Assembly (NCBI GenBank): GCA_002499905.1
Contig: DANP01000007.1
Span: 227-64,226, forward strand
Length of the DNA stretch: 64,000 nt
Direction of reading: 5' to 3'
From: Methanolinea sp. UBA277
Lineage (GTDB): Archaea; Halobacteriota; Methanomicrobia; Methanomicrobiales; Methanospirillaceae
Shown here: positions 19,365-29,351 of the stretch, one piece after another
Layout of the letters: each line of letters starts with the position of its first letter
How positions within the stretch are numbered: the stretch's first letter is position 1
Program-made: the position numbers and the translations under genes
Notes under the pieces: generated by a model
Seen by the model: only the letters and a program-made list of their open reading frames with translations
Told to the model about the DNA's origin: nothing
Database searches by the model: none

Positions 19365-20667
19365 TTCTCCGCTCGAAGCGTTCGGTATCTCCGGGAACGA
19401 GCGAGGTGGTCTCATCATAATCGGAGAGGAGCCGGGCGATTCCCACCAGGCGCGACTCATCAGGGTCGATATGGGGAAGCTGCAGCCGGCACTCCCTGCA
19501 ATCACCGTTGCACGTGATGCGGTCGTAGGCATCCGGCTCCTGGTACGTTGATATCACCCCTTCATAGTTCCGGAGCACTACCTTGTGCACCGACCAGGAT
19601 ACGATATAGTTAGGCATGACCGGGATCTTTCCACCGCCGCCAGGTGCATCGATCACGTAGGTGGGAACGGCAAACCCGCTGGTATGGCCGATCAGGTTCT
19701 CCATGATCTCGATCCCTTTTGCGACCGGTGTCCGGAAGTGGCTGAGCCCTTCCGAGAGGTCGCACTGGTAGAGGTAGTACGGCCGGACCCGGTGCTTCAC
19801 CAGTCGCTGGACCAGGGCTTTCATGACCCGGGGACAGTCGTTGACCCCTGCGAGAAGGACCGATTGGTTTCCGAGCGGGATCCCGGCATCTATGAGGCGG
19901 TCCAATGCCTGGACGGAAGCACTGGTCAGTTCCCGGGGGTGGTTGAACTGTACATTGATCCAGAGAGGGTGGTGCTTCCTGAGCATCCTGGCGAGTTCTT
20001 CGGTTACCCGGTAGGGAAGGACGACCGGCACCCTGGTCCCGATGCGGATAACCTCCACGTGTGGGATAGACCGGAGTTCCCCGAGAATCCAGTCAAGGAA
20101 GTCATCGGGGAGCATGAAGGGGTCACCTCCCGAGAGGAGGACGTCCCTGATCAAGGGATGGTCGCGGATATACTCAATACCCTCCAGAATCTCTTCTTCC
20201 CGCGGGACGGAATCAGCATCGCCGACCTTCCGCTTGCGGGTGCAGTGGCGGCAGTACATGGCACAGGTGTTGCTGACCAGGAAAAGCACCCGGTCAGGAT
20301 AACGGTGAGTAATGCACGGGACCGGGCTGTCCAGTTCCTCGCTGAGAGGATCGGATCGGTCATGGGCTTCGATGATCAGCTCCGGGGGCTGGGGGATGGC
20401 CTGCAGGAAGACAGGGTCATGCCGGTAATCATCGGTCTGGATAAGGGAGAGGTAGTACGGGGTTACCGCCATGGGAAATTTTTCAATGGTCTGTTCCATC
20501 GCGTCCCGCTCCTCTTCCTCAAAGGAGATACCGAGCAGGTTCTCGACGGTCGAGAGATCACGGATGGTATGCCGGATCTGCCACCGCCAGTCCTTCCAGA
20601 ATTCGGGTGTTATCTCACCCTCAAAATTCTTCGCCAGTCTTTTATATTGTGCTGAATGAATCGTCAT
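19357..20667 (-). CDS. ablA: Lysine 2,3-aminomutase (radical SAM)
   Basis: Converts L-alpha-lysine to beta-lysine with S-adenosylmethionine, PLP and a 4Fe-4S cluster; first step of N-epsilon-acetyl-beta-lysine synthesis. The 436-residue length is typical. The radical SAM cluster ligands are C135, C139 and C142 in [14 protein letters not shown]. The GGDP motif that contacts SAM is seen in [11 protein letters not shown], and the PLP lysine region in [17 protein letters not shown]-terminal Cys cluster ([11 protein letters not shown]) binds zinc in the family. It forms an overlapping two-gene operon with ablB under an AT-rich promoter. Confidence 0.95.
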   Translation of the reverse strand: MTIHSAQYKRLAKNFEGEITPEFWKDWRWQIRHTIRDLSTVENLLGISFEEEERDAMEQTIEKFPMAVTPYYLSLIQTDDYRHDPVFLQAIPQPPELIIEAHDRSDPLSEELDSPVPCITHRYPDRVLFLVSNTCAMYCRHCTRKRKVGDADSVPREEEILEGIEYIRDHPLIRDVLLSGGDPFMLPDDFLDWILGELRSIPHVEVIRIGTRVPVVLPYRVTEELARMLRKHHPLWINVQFNHPRELTSASVQALDRLIDAGIPLGNQSVLLAGVNDCPRVMKALVQRLVKHRVRPYYLYQCDLSEGLSHFRTPVAKGIEIMENLIGHTSGFAVPTYVIDAPGGGGKIPVMPNYIVSWSVHKVVLRNYEGVISTYQEPDAYDRITCNGDCRECRLQLPHIDPDESRLVGIARLLSDYDETTSLVPGDTERFERRNG

Positions 20668-20689
20668 GAATTATCGCCTGTCTGGGGAT

Positions 20690-20740
20690 TAATTAAAAAA
20701 TAATATTATATATAATGTTCGAATATTAATTTTAACAGCT
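20690..20740 (-). promoter_or_regulatory. AT-rich promoter region of ablAB with near-palindrome
   Basis: A sharply AT-rich stretch upstream of ablA with a strong TATA candidate (ATTATATATA on the minus strand, about 20703-20716). Next to it lies a near-perfect 14-base palindrome AATGTTCGAATATT (20714-20727, one mismatched pair). Position suggests a regulated, possibly osmotically controlled promoter; the regulation is inference. Confidence 0.45.
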
Positions 20741-20928
20741 CATTTTTCACTTTTTGTCATTTAAAATAGGATTTGTTCCGGCACTATGGTTCGCGGAAGC
20801 TACAATCGGGGATTCATGATCCACGATCTTCTTTCGGGCGCCCCGGGACCGGATCCCGGGATCCCATTTTCGGAATGTCCGGAAGGGTCCGGCAATATTG
20901 AAGAGCGCAGGAGTGCAATCTAGAGAGC

Positions 20929-21612
20929 ATGCGCCCCGTTGTCCACGTCAATGTCGCCATGAGTGCTGATGGCAAGCTCTCCACCCGGGAACGGAGGCAG
21001 GTCAGGATATCCGGGCCTGCCGATTTCGCCCGGGTCGACCGAATCAAGGCTGAGAGTGATGCAGTGATGGTGGGCATCGGGACGGTCCTTGCCGACAATC
21101 CTTCCCTTACCGTCAAATCCGCTGATCTCAGAGCGATGCGGGTCGCACGGGGGCTGCCCGGGCACCCCGTGCGGATCGTGGTTGACAGCGGGGCCCGGAC
21201 CCCTCCGGATGCCTCCATCCTGCACAAGGGGGAGGGCGAACGAATCATCGCCTGTTCAGAACGGGCTGATCAGGAAAAGAAGGCGTTACTTGGGCGCTCC
21301 GCCACGGTCCTGATTGCCGGTCGGGACCGGGTTGACCTTCCGCTCCTCCTCACCCTCCTGCATGAGCGGGGAATCCGGAGGCTGATGGTGGAGGGTGGCG
21401 GGACCCTCATTGCCGGGCTCTTCTCGGGCGGGCTGGTGGATGAGCTCACCTGCTTCGTGGGGAATATGATCATCGGCGGCAGAGATGCGCCGACCCTGGC
21501 AGACGGCCCGGGATTCATTGATGAGGACACCTTTGTCCGGCTCTCCCTATCAGGGATGGAGCGGATGGATGAGGGCGTTCTCCTCACCTGGCGCGTGACA
21601 CGGGAAGGGTGA
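20929..21612 (+). CDS. 2,5-diamino-6-(ribosylamino)pyrimidinone 5'-phosphate reductase (RibD C-terminal family)
   Basis: NADPH-dependent reductase of archaeal riboflavin and deazaflavin (F420) synthesis, 227 residues, the single-domain archaeal form without a deaminase. Motifs: NVAMSADGKLS at the N-terminus, GIGTVLADNPSLTV, PVRIVVDSGARTP, and the nucleotide-binding MVEGGGTLIAGLFSGGLVDE. It is followed after 15 bases by the anion transporter on the same strand. The substrate assignment rests on the family in archaea. Confidence 0.9.
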   Translation: MRPVVHVNVAMSADGKLSTRERRQVRISGPADFARVDRIKAESDAVMVGIGTVLADNPSLTVKSADLRAMRVARGLPGHPVRIVVDSGARTPPDASILHKGEGERIIACSERADQEKKALLGRSATVLIAGRDRVDLPLLLTLLHERGIRRLMVEGGGTLIAGLFSGGLVDELTCFVGNMIIGGRDAPTLADGPGFIDEDTFVRLSLSGMERMDEGVLLTWRVTREG

Positions 21613-21627
21613 GGCTTCCGGGGAGGG

Positions 21628-22860
21628 ATGGCAGCCATGATCCTTCCGCTGATCGTTCTTGTCCTTGTATTCCTGCTGATCGCCGTCCGGCAGGTGGGCG
21701 GCTTCCGGTTCCGGATATGGCAGATCATGCTTGCGGGAGCGGCAGCAGTCCTGCTGCTCGGGCAGATCTCCCCCGCCGATGCTTTCCGTTCGATCAATCC
21801 GGACGTGATGCTCTTTTTGTTCGGGATGTTCGTGGTGGGGGTGGCGGTGACCGAGAGCGGGTATCTCCGGGCGGTTTCATTCCGTATCTTCTCACGGGCT
21901 GCAACCCCGGATCATTTTATCCTCTTCCTGATCATTTCCATGGGACTCTTTTCAGCAGTCCTCATGAACGATACTATCGCCATCATCGGGACCCCCCTCG
22001 TCATCTGGTATGCTGTCCGGTTGGGCTACAACCCGAAAGGAGCACTGCTTGCCCTCTGCTTTGCCATCACCATCGGGAGCGTTGCCACGCCTATTGGAAA
22101 CCCGCAAAACCTCCTCCTTGCAAACTACGCAGATCTCGGTGATGCATTCACCCCCTTCCTCATCCACCTTGCCATCCCGACTGCGATCAACCTCCTTATC
22201 ACATGGGCAACCGTCCGGTTCTTCTACCCTCCACCGGAAGAGTATCTCATTGCTCCCGATCAGGAGGCGGTCAGGGACCCGTCGCTTGCCCGCCTCTCGA
22301 AGCTGTCACTCGCCATCATCCTCACTCTCGTGGGAGTACGGATCATTGCCGGGTTTACCACAGGGGATCCTTTCCCGCTCATGATCATCGCCCTCGCCGC
22401 TGCTGTCCCCGTTCTGATTGCGAGCCCGAAACGGATTGAGATCCTCAGAAAGGTCGACTGGTATACCCTGATCTTCTTTGCCGCCATGTTCGTGCTGATG
22501 CAGAGCGTCTATGACACCGGGTTCTTCCAGTCAGTTATCGATTATTCGACCGTGACCACGGTCCCGGTCATCATGACCGTATCCGTGGTGGTGAGCCAGT
22601 TCATTTCAAATGTGCCATTCGTGGCCCTCTTCCAGCCGCTCATCATTCAGGAGGGGATGTCAGTCCAGCAGATCCTGGCCCTGGCTGCGGGAAGCACTAT
22701 TGCCGGAAACCTCACCATTCTCGGGGCTGCGAGTAATGTCATTGTCATCCAGCAGGCGGAGAAGGAAGGGTACGGTCTCAGTTTCTGGGAATTCTTCCGG
22801 ATCGGCCTGCCCCTTACCGTGATCAATATCGTGGTCTATTCGGCCTTCCTCACGCTGTAA
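21628..22860 (+). CDS. SLC13/ArsB/NhaD-type anion transporter
   Basis: Integral membrane protein of 410 residues with about ten to eleven hydrophobic segments, of the ion transporter superfamily that includes ArsB, CitM and SLC13. Typical repeats are seen: NPDVMLFLFGMFVVGVAV, then SNVPFVALFQPLI and AGSTIAGNLTILGAASNVIV, the second half of the duplicated NxxT-like substrate motif. The alternative ATG at 21637 has a better distance to GGGGAGGG (21620-21627) and may be the true start. The substrate (arsenite, dicarboxylate, sulfate or Na+/H+ exchange) cannot be decided. Confidence 0.85.
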   Translation: MAAMILPLIVLVLVFLLIAVRQVGGFRFRIWQIMLAGAAAVLLLGQISPADAFRSINPDVMLFLFGMFVVGVAVTESGYLRAVSFRIFSRAATPDHFILFLIISMGLFSAVLMNDTIAIIGTPLVIWYAVRLGYNPKGALLALCFAITIGSVATPIGNPQNLLLANYADLGDAFTPFLIHLAIPTAINLLITWATVRFFYPPPEEYLIAPDQEAVRDPSLARLSKLSLAIILTLVGVRIIAGFTTGDPFPLMIIALAAAVPVLIASPKRIEILRKVDWYTLIFFAAMFVLMQSVYDTGFFQSVIDYSTVTTVPVIMTVSVVVSQFISNVPFVALFQPLIIQEGMSVQQILALAAGSTIAGNLTILGAASNVIVIQQAEKEGYGLSFWEFFRIGLPLTVINIVVYSAFLTL

Positions 22861-23060
22861 TGCTTCAGAAGACCAGATGTGGAAGCCAGGTCGGCAATCC
22901 GGATAAGAGAACGGAAGGGTGGCCGGACGATCCCACGTACGCACCTTACGAGGTATGCCAGATACATGGGCAGACCATACCAGCCCGCTGAAGGCAGGAA
23001 TGACCGTGACCGTTGCCGGGTGAACGAGGAGTGAGGAGGAAATGTGAGGTGCAAAGACCC

Positions 23061-23516
23061 TTATCGTTTCAGGAGATCGAAAATTTCCTGCCTGCTGATC
23101 CGGCTGGCCGGGATGGATACGGGATCGCGTATATCAGATACCCTGAATGAGAGGGTAAATTCCCTCCCTCCGGTTCCTTCTGCTTCCCATGCGCGGGAGT
23201 AAACGGCGGATATGGTCTGGTCTCCGGACTGCATGACCCGTATCTGCCATTCGTGCGTTCCCGGTGCCCCAATCCTCCGGATTATGGAGGGGGAGTGCTG
23301 ATCCCGGGTCACGATGAGGCCGGGGGTGACCGTGAGCGTCCAGGTATACCCGGTGCTCGGATTTTCCTGGAGCTTCAGCAGGATTGTATCGCCAACCCGT
23401 GCACTGATCGTTCTTCCGTTATCTTTCTCTGAAACGGGGAATACAGCAGCAGTGGCGAGGGCTGTGCAGCAGGCGGCTGCAAGCACCATGATAAACATGA
23501 ACCGGTATCTTCGCAT
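23061..23516 (-). CDS. Exported chagasin-type (I42) cysteine protease inhibitor
   Basis: A 151-residue secreted or lipid-free surface protein starting MRRYRFMF with a signal peptide through about residue 25. The inhibitor loop signature NPSTGYTW of the chagasin/I42 family is present. The other two loops are seen as GAPGTHEWQIRV and YSRAWEAEGTGGREFTL. Such proteins block papain-like cysteine proteases. Why a methanogen exports one is open; defence against proteases of neighbours or control of its own exported protease are both possible. Longer starts to 23555 would hide the signal peptide. Confidence 0.85.
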   Translation of the reverse strand: MRRYRFMFIMVLAAACCTALATAAVFPVSEKDNGRTISARVGDTILLKLQENPSTGYTWTLTVTPGLIVTRDQHSPSIIRRIGAPGTHEWQIRVMQSGDQTISAVYSRAWEAEGTGGREFTLSFRVSDIRDPVSIPASRISRQEIFDLLKR

Positions 23517-23579
23517 CACATCAGTCCCGATCATGCATGGGGACGAGGAACTCATGAAGGGTGCCCTTCCCGTGGAGTG

Positions 23580-24536
23580 TTACTCTCCGGATTGTTCCCG
23601 GGAAATGGCCGGGCACTCCTCTTCACCGGCCTCTGACGGCCGCTTCTTCTTCTGAACTTCGAGGTTTTTTGCCAGCGAGACCATGCCCGTCATGGCCCCG
23701 AGGTTCATGGTCTCGAGAATAGATGCAGGAACGATGACCAGCGTGGAATTATCCTTGATCTTGAGACCTTCATAGAGCATGTTCATGGCCCGCAGATGAA
23801 GAGCCGTAGGGTTTCCCTCATAGGTCCGTGCCGCCTCCTCGAATTTTTCTGCAATCTGCCGCTCGGAATCACCGAGAATAACTCGTGCCTGCCGCTCCCG
23901 CTCTGCCTGGGCCTGCATGGACATGGCATCCTGCAGCTCGGGGGGGATAATGACGTCCCGAATTTCAACGGAAGAGACATTGATTCCCCATTGTTCTGTC
24001 CGGTGATCAATGATCTTCTGGAGCACGGCATCCAGTTTCTCTCTCCCCTCGAGCATATCAGAGAGGAAGGATTTTCCAATGACCTCCCGCAGCGCCGTCT
24101 GTGAAGCCCAGGAAATCGCCGAACGGTAGTCTTCGACCTCGAGTGCCGCTTTCTCCGGATTGAGAACCTTCCAGAAGAGTACGGCCTCCACATCGACCGG
24201 CACCGTATCCTTGGTCAGGGTCTTTTCGGCCTTGAAGGACGTGGTAATGATCCGGAGATCGATCCAGTAGGCGACCCGCTCGGCGAAAGGGATGATGAAA
24301 AACGGTCCGGGTCCCTGCAGGCCAGTGTAGCGGCCGAGGCGGAGCACCACTGCTTTCTCCCACTGGTCGGCGATTTTGAACGAACCTGCTACCAGGATGG
24401 CGAGGATCGCAGCGACAATCCCGCCCCATAGGAATGCAACCTGACCCGGAGTACCCAGCCAGTGGTAGAGGAGGTATACTCCAGGTGCAGCGATGAGGAA
24501 GAACAGGATCACCTGGAGCGGATTGGGTTCTTTCAT
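23580..24536 (-). CDS. Slipin/stomatin-like SPFH (band 7) membrane protein
   Basis: A 318-residue membrane protein with two N-terminal hydrophobic segments (residues about 8-28 and 32-52), then a band 7 domain: WEKAVVLRLGRYTGLQGPG, FFIIPFAERV and KTLTKDTVPVDVEAVLFWKV. A helical stretch rich in Ala, Glu and Arg follows (QAQAERERQARVILGDSERQ). Slipins form membrane microdomain oligomers, often with an NfeD-type partner; no nfeD is visible here. It is divergent from copA, and the chagasin-type gene lies downstream on the same strand. Confidence 0.92.
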   Translation of the reverse strand: MKEPNPLQVILFFLIAAPGVYLLYHWLGTPGQVAFLWGGIVAAILAILVAGSFKIADQWEKAVVLRLGRYTGLQGPGPFFIIPFAERVAYWIDLRIITTSFKAEKTLTKDTVPVDVEAVLFWKVLNPEKAALEVEDYRSAISWASQTALREVIGKSFLSDMLEGREKLDAVLQKIIDHRTEQWGINVSSVEIRDVIIPPELQDAMSMQAQAERERQARVILGDSERQIAEKFEEAARTYEGNPTALHLRAMNMLYEGLKIKDNSTLVIVPASILETMNLGAMTGMVSLAKNLEVQKKKRPSEAGEEECPAISREQSGE

Positions 24537-24667
24537 ATCCGTGTCTGATTCCGGTGAACTGATATAGGTAGTGGAGCGGGAAGTGCCCCGGTTCCCATTT
24601 CTGCCCCTCTATGAAAGCATCTATCAGCCTTCATGATGTCATGTTGGATCAGGAGGAAGGAGCAGAG

Positions 24668-27106
24668 ATGGGAGAGAGAATTACCGCCGACCTGAAGATC
24701 TCCGGGATGCACTGCGCCACCTGCAGCCTGACCATTGAGGATTCCATTGCCGGCATCGGGAAGGGCACGACTGCACAGGCGAACTTCGGGACCGATTCTG
24801 CCCGGGTGGAATTCGACCCGGCCGCGGTATCGCTGAAGGAGATCGAGAAGGTTGTACAAGCTGCCGGATACGAGGTCATCCACGATGAGGTGGTGCTGAA
24901 GGTCGGCGGGATGGTCTGTGCGACCTGTGTTGAGACCATCGAGAAGGCGCTCTCTGCCCTCTCCGGGGTGGTGCAGGCCCGGGTGAACCTCTCCACCGAG
25001 AAGGCCTACGTTGTGTACAATGCATCGGTCACGTCCCTCGATGATATGAAGGCCGCCATTGAAGAGGCAGGCTACCAGTACCTGGGAGTTGCCGAGGAAC
25101 TCTCCCTCGAGGCTGAAGAGAAGGCACGCCAGAAGGACCTCTCCGGGAAGATGCGTCGGTTCTCCATCGGGTTTGCCGTAAGCATCCCGCTCTTTGTCCT
25201 GATGTTCCTCCCCCTCCCCGTCTCCATGGAGACCCTCTCGTGGGTCCTGCTGATCATCACCACCCCGGTCTTCGTCTATGTTGCCTATCCGATATTTCGC
25301 GCCGCCTTCAACGCCCTGCGCAACAGGACGCTCAACATGGACGTGATGTATGCCATGGGGACGGGCGTGGCATTCGGTGCCAGCGTTCTCGGCACGCTCG
25401 GCATCGTCCTCACCCTGGAGTTCATGTTCTATGACACCGCGATCATGCTGGCATCGTTCCTCATCCTCGGAAGGTACCTCGAGGCGCGGGCAAAGGGCAG
25501 GACATCGGAAGCCATCAGGACCCTGATCGGGCTGCGCCCTAAGACGGCCACCGTCATTCGCGAGGGCAGCGAGACAGAAGTGCCGGTCGAAGATGTGGGG
25601 GTGGGGGATATCCTGCTGGTGAAGCCCGGTGAGAAAATACCGGTCGACGGGGAGGTCACCGGTGGGGAGAGCTACGTGGATGAATCGATGATCACCGGGG
25701 AGCCGATTCCCGTGCTCAAGGCGAAGGGATCAATGGTAGTCGGGGGGACCCTGAACACCAACGGCGTCTTCACCTTCCGGGCTGACCGGATCGGGAAGGA
25801 CACCGCACTGGCCCAGATCATTCGTCTCGTAGAAGAGGCGCAGGCATCAAAACTCCCGGTTCAGCGCATTGCCGATGTGGCGGTCAGCTACTTCATCCCT
25901 GCCGTGTTGATCATCGCGTTCTCTGCATTCTCGATCTGGTACTTTGCCCTCGATGCGACCCTGCTCTTTTCCCTGACCGCACTCATCTCCGTCCTGGTGG
26001 TGGCCTGCCCCTGTGCGCTGGGCCTTGCCACGCCGACCGCCATTACGGTGGGGGTGGGGAGGGGTGCTGAGCTCGGGATTCTGGTGAGGAATGGTGAGGC
26101 GCTGGAGGTGGCCGACCATCTCACCGCGGTGGTCTTCGACAAGACCGGGACGCTGACCCTGGGAAAACCGTCGGTCACGGACATTATATCCGCCGGAATT
26201 GACGAACGGACGCTGCTTGCTATCGCCGCCGGTGTGGAGAAGAACTCATCCCATCCTCTTGCCGAGGCCGTGGTGAGGAAAGCAGGGGAGGCAGGAGTCT
26301 CGCCCGAGCCGTCCGTTGAATTCACAACCTTTGGCGGAAAGGGAGTCTTTGCCCGGGTACTCGGAGAAGAGGTGCTCATCGGGAACCGGGTCCTCATGGC
26401 AGAGCAGGGGATAACGATACCGCCGGAGCTGGAAGAGCAGGTCACCGCTCTTGAGCGGGACGGGAAGACCGGGGTCATCATCGCGGTTGCCGGAACTCCC
26501 GCCGGGATCATCGCCATCGCCGACACCATCAAGGAGACCACCCCTGACGCCATCCGGGAGCTCGAGCGAATGGGCCTCTCTGTAGCCATGATCACCGGGG
26601 ACAACAGGCGGACCGCCGAGGCGGTCGCCCGGCAGGTCGGGATCAGGACGGTCCTATCCGAGGTGCTGCCCGAGGACAAGGCCCGCAAGGTGGAGGAACT
26701 CCAGAAAGGTGGCGGGGTTGTGGCGTTCGTCGGTGACGGGATCAATGATGCTCCTGCCCTGGCCAAGGCCGATGTGGGGATCGCTATCGGCAGCGGGACC
26801 GATGTGGCCATCGAGTCGGGTGACATCGTCCTGATCAAGGACGACCTCCTCGACGCCGCCGCGGCAATCCAGCTCTCCCGGAAGGTGATGCAGCGGATCC
26901 GGCAGAACATCTTCTGGGCCTTCGCCTATAATACTGCCCTCATCCCGCTCGCTGCCGGCCTCCTGTACCCGTTCACCGGGTATACCTTCAGCCCGGAGCT
27001 CGCGGCGCTGGCCATGGCGGCAAGTTCGGTGACCGTGATCTCCCTTTCCCTGATGCTCAAAAGGTATATCCCTCCCGCCAAAAAAGAGAGAGTCCGAGGT
27101 GCCTGA
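24668..27106 (+). CDS. copA: Copper-exporting P1B-type ATPase
   Basis: Heavy-metal P-type ATPase, 812 residues. Two N-terminal metal-binding domains carry GMHCATC (C16, C19) and GMVCATC (C84, C87). The membrane metal site is CPC at 447-449 ([14 protein letters not shown]), the form found in Cu+ pumps. D491 in DKTGTLT is phosphorylated, and the hinge motif [16 protein letters not shown] is near the end. Eight membrane segments fit the family. I chose the ATG at 24668 because it follows GGAGGAAGGAG (24650-24661); an in-frame ATG at 24611 lacks such a site. A 49-aa YHS protein follows after three bases. Confidence 0.95.
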   Translation: MGERITADLKISGMHCATCSLTIEDSIAGIGKGTTAQANFGTDSARVEFDPAAVSLKEIEKVVQAAGYEVIHDEVVLKVGGMVCATCVETIEKALSALSGVVQARVNLSTEKAYVVYNASVTSLDDMKAAIEEAGYQYLGVAEELSLEAEEKARQKDLSGKMRRFSIGFAVSIPLFVLMFLPLPVSMETLSWVLLIITTPVFVYVAYPIFRAAFNALRNRTLNMDVMYAMGTGVAFGASVLGTLGIVLTLEFMFYDTAIMLASFLILGRYLEARAKGRTSEAIRTLIGLRPKTATVIREGSETEVPVEDVGVGDILLVKPGEKIPVDGEVTGGESYVDESMITGEPIPVLKAKGSMVVGGTLNTNGVFTFRADRIGKDTALAQIIRLVEEAQASKLPVQRIADVAVSYFIPAVLIIAFSAFSIWYFALDATLLFSLTALISVLVVACPCALGLATPTAITVGVGRGAELGILVRNGEALEVADHLTAVVFDKTGTLTLGKPSVTDIISAGIDERTLLAIAAGVEKNSSHPLAEAVVRKAGEAGVSPEPSVEFTTFGGKGVFARVLGEEVLIGNRVLMAEQGITIPPELEEQVTALERDGKTGVIIAVAGTPAGIIAIADTIKETTPDAIRELERMGLSVAMITGDNRRTAEAVARQVGIRTVLSEVLPEDKARKVEELQKGGGVVAFVGDGINDAPALAKADVGIAIGSGTDVAIESGDIVLIKDDLLDAAAAIQLSRKVMQRIRQNIFWAFAYNTALIPLAAGLLYPFTGYTFSPELAALAMAASSVTVISLSLMLKRYIPPAKKERVRGA

Positions 27107-27109
27107 TCC

Positions 27110-27259
27110 ATGGCAATCGATCCCATCTGCAAGATGACTGTTGACGAGAAGACCGCGAAATTCACGAGCGAGTACAAAGGAAAGACCTACTACTTCTGTG
27201 CTCCAGGCTGCAAGAAGAAATTTGATACCGATCCCGAAATGTACGCTACGGGGAGTTAA
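27110..27259 (+). CDS. Small YHS-domain metal-binding protein
   Basis: A 49-residue protein starting at ATG 27110, three bases after the copA stop, and ending at TAA 27257-27259. It is a bare YHS domain: DPICKMTVDE, then GKTYYFCAPGCKKKFDTDPE, supplying three Cys for metal. YHS domains often sit beside or within copper ATPases and probably hand over or sense the metal. Close spacing shows co-translation with copA. Confidence 0.9.
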   Translation: MAIDPICKMTVDEKTAKFTSEYKGKTYYFCAPGCKKKFDTDPEMYATGS

Positions 27260-27313
27260 GCTACCGCTGTCCGGTACCAACGCTCATATAAGGAAAACTC
27301 CCCCCCTCCGCAC

Positions 27314-28450
27314 ATGAAAGACAAACCAGGCGTGGATATATCCCCGGGAAAACCCCCCCTGGGACAGAAGGAGTTCATGGAACGGCAGGAGCGGGATCTT
27401 GCCGCCCGGATCCCGGGAGTGCTGAAGGATCGGCGGGAGCAGGGACTCGAAGGGCTGGTCGGGGGCCTTGATGCGGTGATCATTTCCACGGAGCAGGACC
27501 GGCTTGACCCGGCGATAGCAGAGTTGCTCAGGTATACCGGCCTCTCTGTCCGGGTGCAGTTCGAGGATGATGCCTTCCGGACCTTCGTGCTCGGCACAGA
27601 GGGATCTGCAAACTTCCAGGTGCGGGCGCGAAAGCGGGGAAAAAATCCCTTCCTCACCGTAAATGCCGCCGAGAAGACCCTGGGCCTGCCCCATACCCGG
27701 CTCGAGACCTTCGTCTACCGGACCCGGGACCTGGAGCGGTACGTCGAGATCCAGGGCGCTCGGGGGGTGCGGTTCCTCACTCCCGGGATCATCGACTATC
27801 CCAACTTCCGGTTTATCCAGACCGATCCCTCCCCCTGCACCGGAAATTCAACCGGGTTTATCGAATGGACCGGGGAAGAGGGAAACTATGCCCCGGCCTC
27901 TGTACGGATCCATCCTGCCCTCCCGGAAAAACCCGGGTACCCCCACCTCTCCTGCATCCACGAGCTCGACCATACGGCAACCCGGGTCAGGGCCATGGAG
28001 CGGAACGATGCCATTCTCGAATTCATGAGCCTCACCTCGTACCGGTTCGACTTTGCGGTCTTCGTTCGTTCGCTCAACTCGATCACCAGCGTGGCACGGC
28101 TGGAGCATGAGGGCTACGCCCAGGTCTTCACCTCCGGGATCGAGCCGTTCCGGGATGCCCGGACCTCGGGACCGACCGAGCTGTTCATCCGGCACTACGG
28201 CACCCGCGTCCACCACATGGCCTTCCGGACCGAAGCTATTGAGCAGACCTTTGCGGCGCTAAAAAATGATGGCATGGAGTTCCTGGTGGAACTGGTCGGA
28301 TCTCCGGCAGAAGGACTCCACCAGACCTTCACCATGCCCTCTCAAAACACCCTGCTCGTGAACGAGTATATCCACCGCTACGATGGCTTTGACGGCTTCT
28401 TCACCAGGAGTAACGTCGAGACGCTCACCCGGGCGACCGGGCGGCAGTAG
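27314..28450 (+). CDS. VOC-superfamily protein resembling 4-hydroxyphenylpyruvate dioxygenase
   Basis: A 378-residue protein whose C-terminal two thirds resemble the two-module fold of 4-hydroxyphenylpyruvate dioxygenase and related vicinal-oxygen-chelate enzymes. Putative iron ligands are H216 (HELDHTATRV, with H220 nearby), H300 or H301 (RVHHMAFRTEAI) and E351 (LVNEYIHR). The C-terminal helix region GFDGFFTRSN matches the gate region of that family. Known members use O2, which is odd in a strict anaerobe, so the protein may bind another substrate or be an isomerase or lyase. The first 110 residues are less conserved. Confidence 0.7.
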   Translation: MKDKPGVDISPGKPPLGQKEFMERQERDLAARIPGVLKDRREQGLEGLVGGLDAVIISTEQDRLDPAIAELLRYTGLSVRVQFEDDAFRTFVLGTEGSANFQVRARKRGKNPFLTVNAAEKTLGLPHTRLETFVYRTRDLERYVEIQGARGVRFLTPGIIDYPNFRFIQTDPSPCTGNSTGFIEWTGEEGNYAPASVRIHPALPEKPGYPHLSCIHELDHTATRVRAMERNDAILEFMSLTSYRFDFAVFVRSLNSITSVARLEHEGYAQVFTSGIEPFRDARTSGPTELFIRHYGTRVHHMAFRTEAIEQTFAALKNDGMEFLVELVGSPAEGLHQTFTMPSQNTLLVNEYIHRYDGFDGFFTRSNVETLTRATGRQ

Positions 28451-28496
28451 CGGTTCCATAACCTTTTTTTTTCAGAATCGGGAGAACGCATCTGGT

Positions 28497-29252
28497 ATGG
28501 AGAGTGTCATTCGGAGGTACAGCTGGCAGCTCAAACTCGGCATCGTGCTGGTCTGCATTTCCATCCACATCTTCACCATCAAGATCACCGTCCTTGCGAA
28601 CACGCAGGATACGATGAACTACATCTTCAACTCGCTGGGATTTCTGCCCATCAGCGCGTTCCTCGTGACCCTCATCCTGAATGAGCTCTTCAGTATCCGT
28701 TCCCGGAAACAGCGGCTCGAAAAACTCAATATGGCGATCGAGACCTTCTATTCGGAAGTGGGAACTGAACTCCTGGCCTACCTCTCCGATTGCGATCCCG
28801 GACTTGATGAAGTCAGGAACCATCTGATGATTACCGGTGACTGGACAGACAACGACTTTTCCGGTCTGAACAGCTTCATGTCCGGGTATACTTATGACAT
28901 CGATCCCCGGAAGGTGGACCTGAACCGGGTCTCGGGATTTCTCAAAGAGCGGAGAAATTTCCTGCTTCGGCTCCTTGAAAATCCGGTCCTTCTGGAACAC
29001 CAGTCGTTCATCGAGACCCTTCGCACCGTATTCCACCTGACAGAAGAGCTCAATCGGCGCAGAGACCCCTCTTCTCTTCCGGACAGTGACCTCGACTACC
29101 TGAAAGGCGACCTGCTCAGGGTGTACCGGAACCTGGCCACGCAGTGGGTGGACTATATGCGCCACCTCAACGGCAATTACCCCTACCTCTTCTCGCCTGC
29201 CATTCGGACAAACCCGTTTGATCAGAACGCTTCTGTGATCGTCAGGGGATGA
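28497..29252 (+). CDS. Membrane protein of unknown function
   Basis: A 251-residue protein starting at ATG 28497 behind GGGAGA. Two hydrophobic segments lie at residues about 10-30 and 42-60 (FLPISAFLVTLILNEL). A long soluble helical domain follows, rich in charged residues and with the pattern of an alpha-helical bundle (RKQRLEKLNMAIETFYSEVG). I know no family for it. Longer in-frame starts overlap the previous gene and are unlikely. It may be a membrane-anchored signalling or scaffold protein, but nothing in the sequence decides this. Confidence 0.75.
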   Translation: MESVIRRYSWQLKLGIVLVCISIHIFTIKITVLANTQDTMNYIFNSLGFLPISAFLVTLILNELFSIRSRKQRLEKLNMAIETFYSEVGTELLAYLSDCDPGLDEVRNHLMITGDWTDNDFSGLNSFMSGYTYDIDPRKVDLNRVSGFLKERRNFLLRLLENPVLLEHQSFIETLRTVFHLTEELNRRRDPSSLPDSDLDYLKGDLLRVYRNLATQWVDYMRHLNGNYPYLFSPAIRTNPFDQNASVIVRG

Positions 29253-29351
29253 GTCCCGTTCTTTTTCTTTTCCCATTTTTCCGGCAGCAGTGGCCTGTTC
29301 GAAAGGATTAAAAGAAAATAAATCAACCCTTCGGATATCAGGAGGTTTCTC

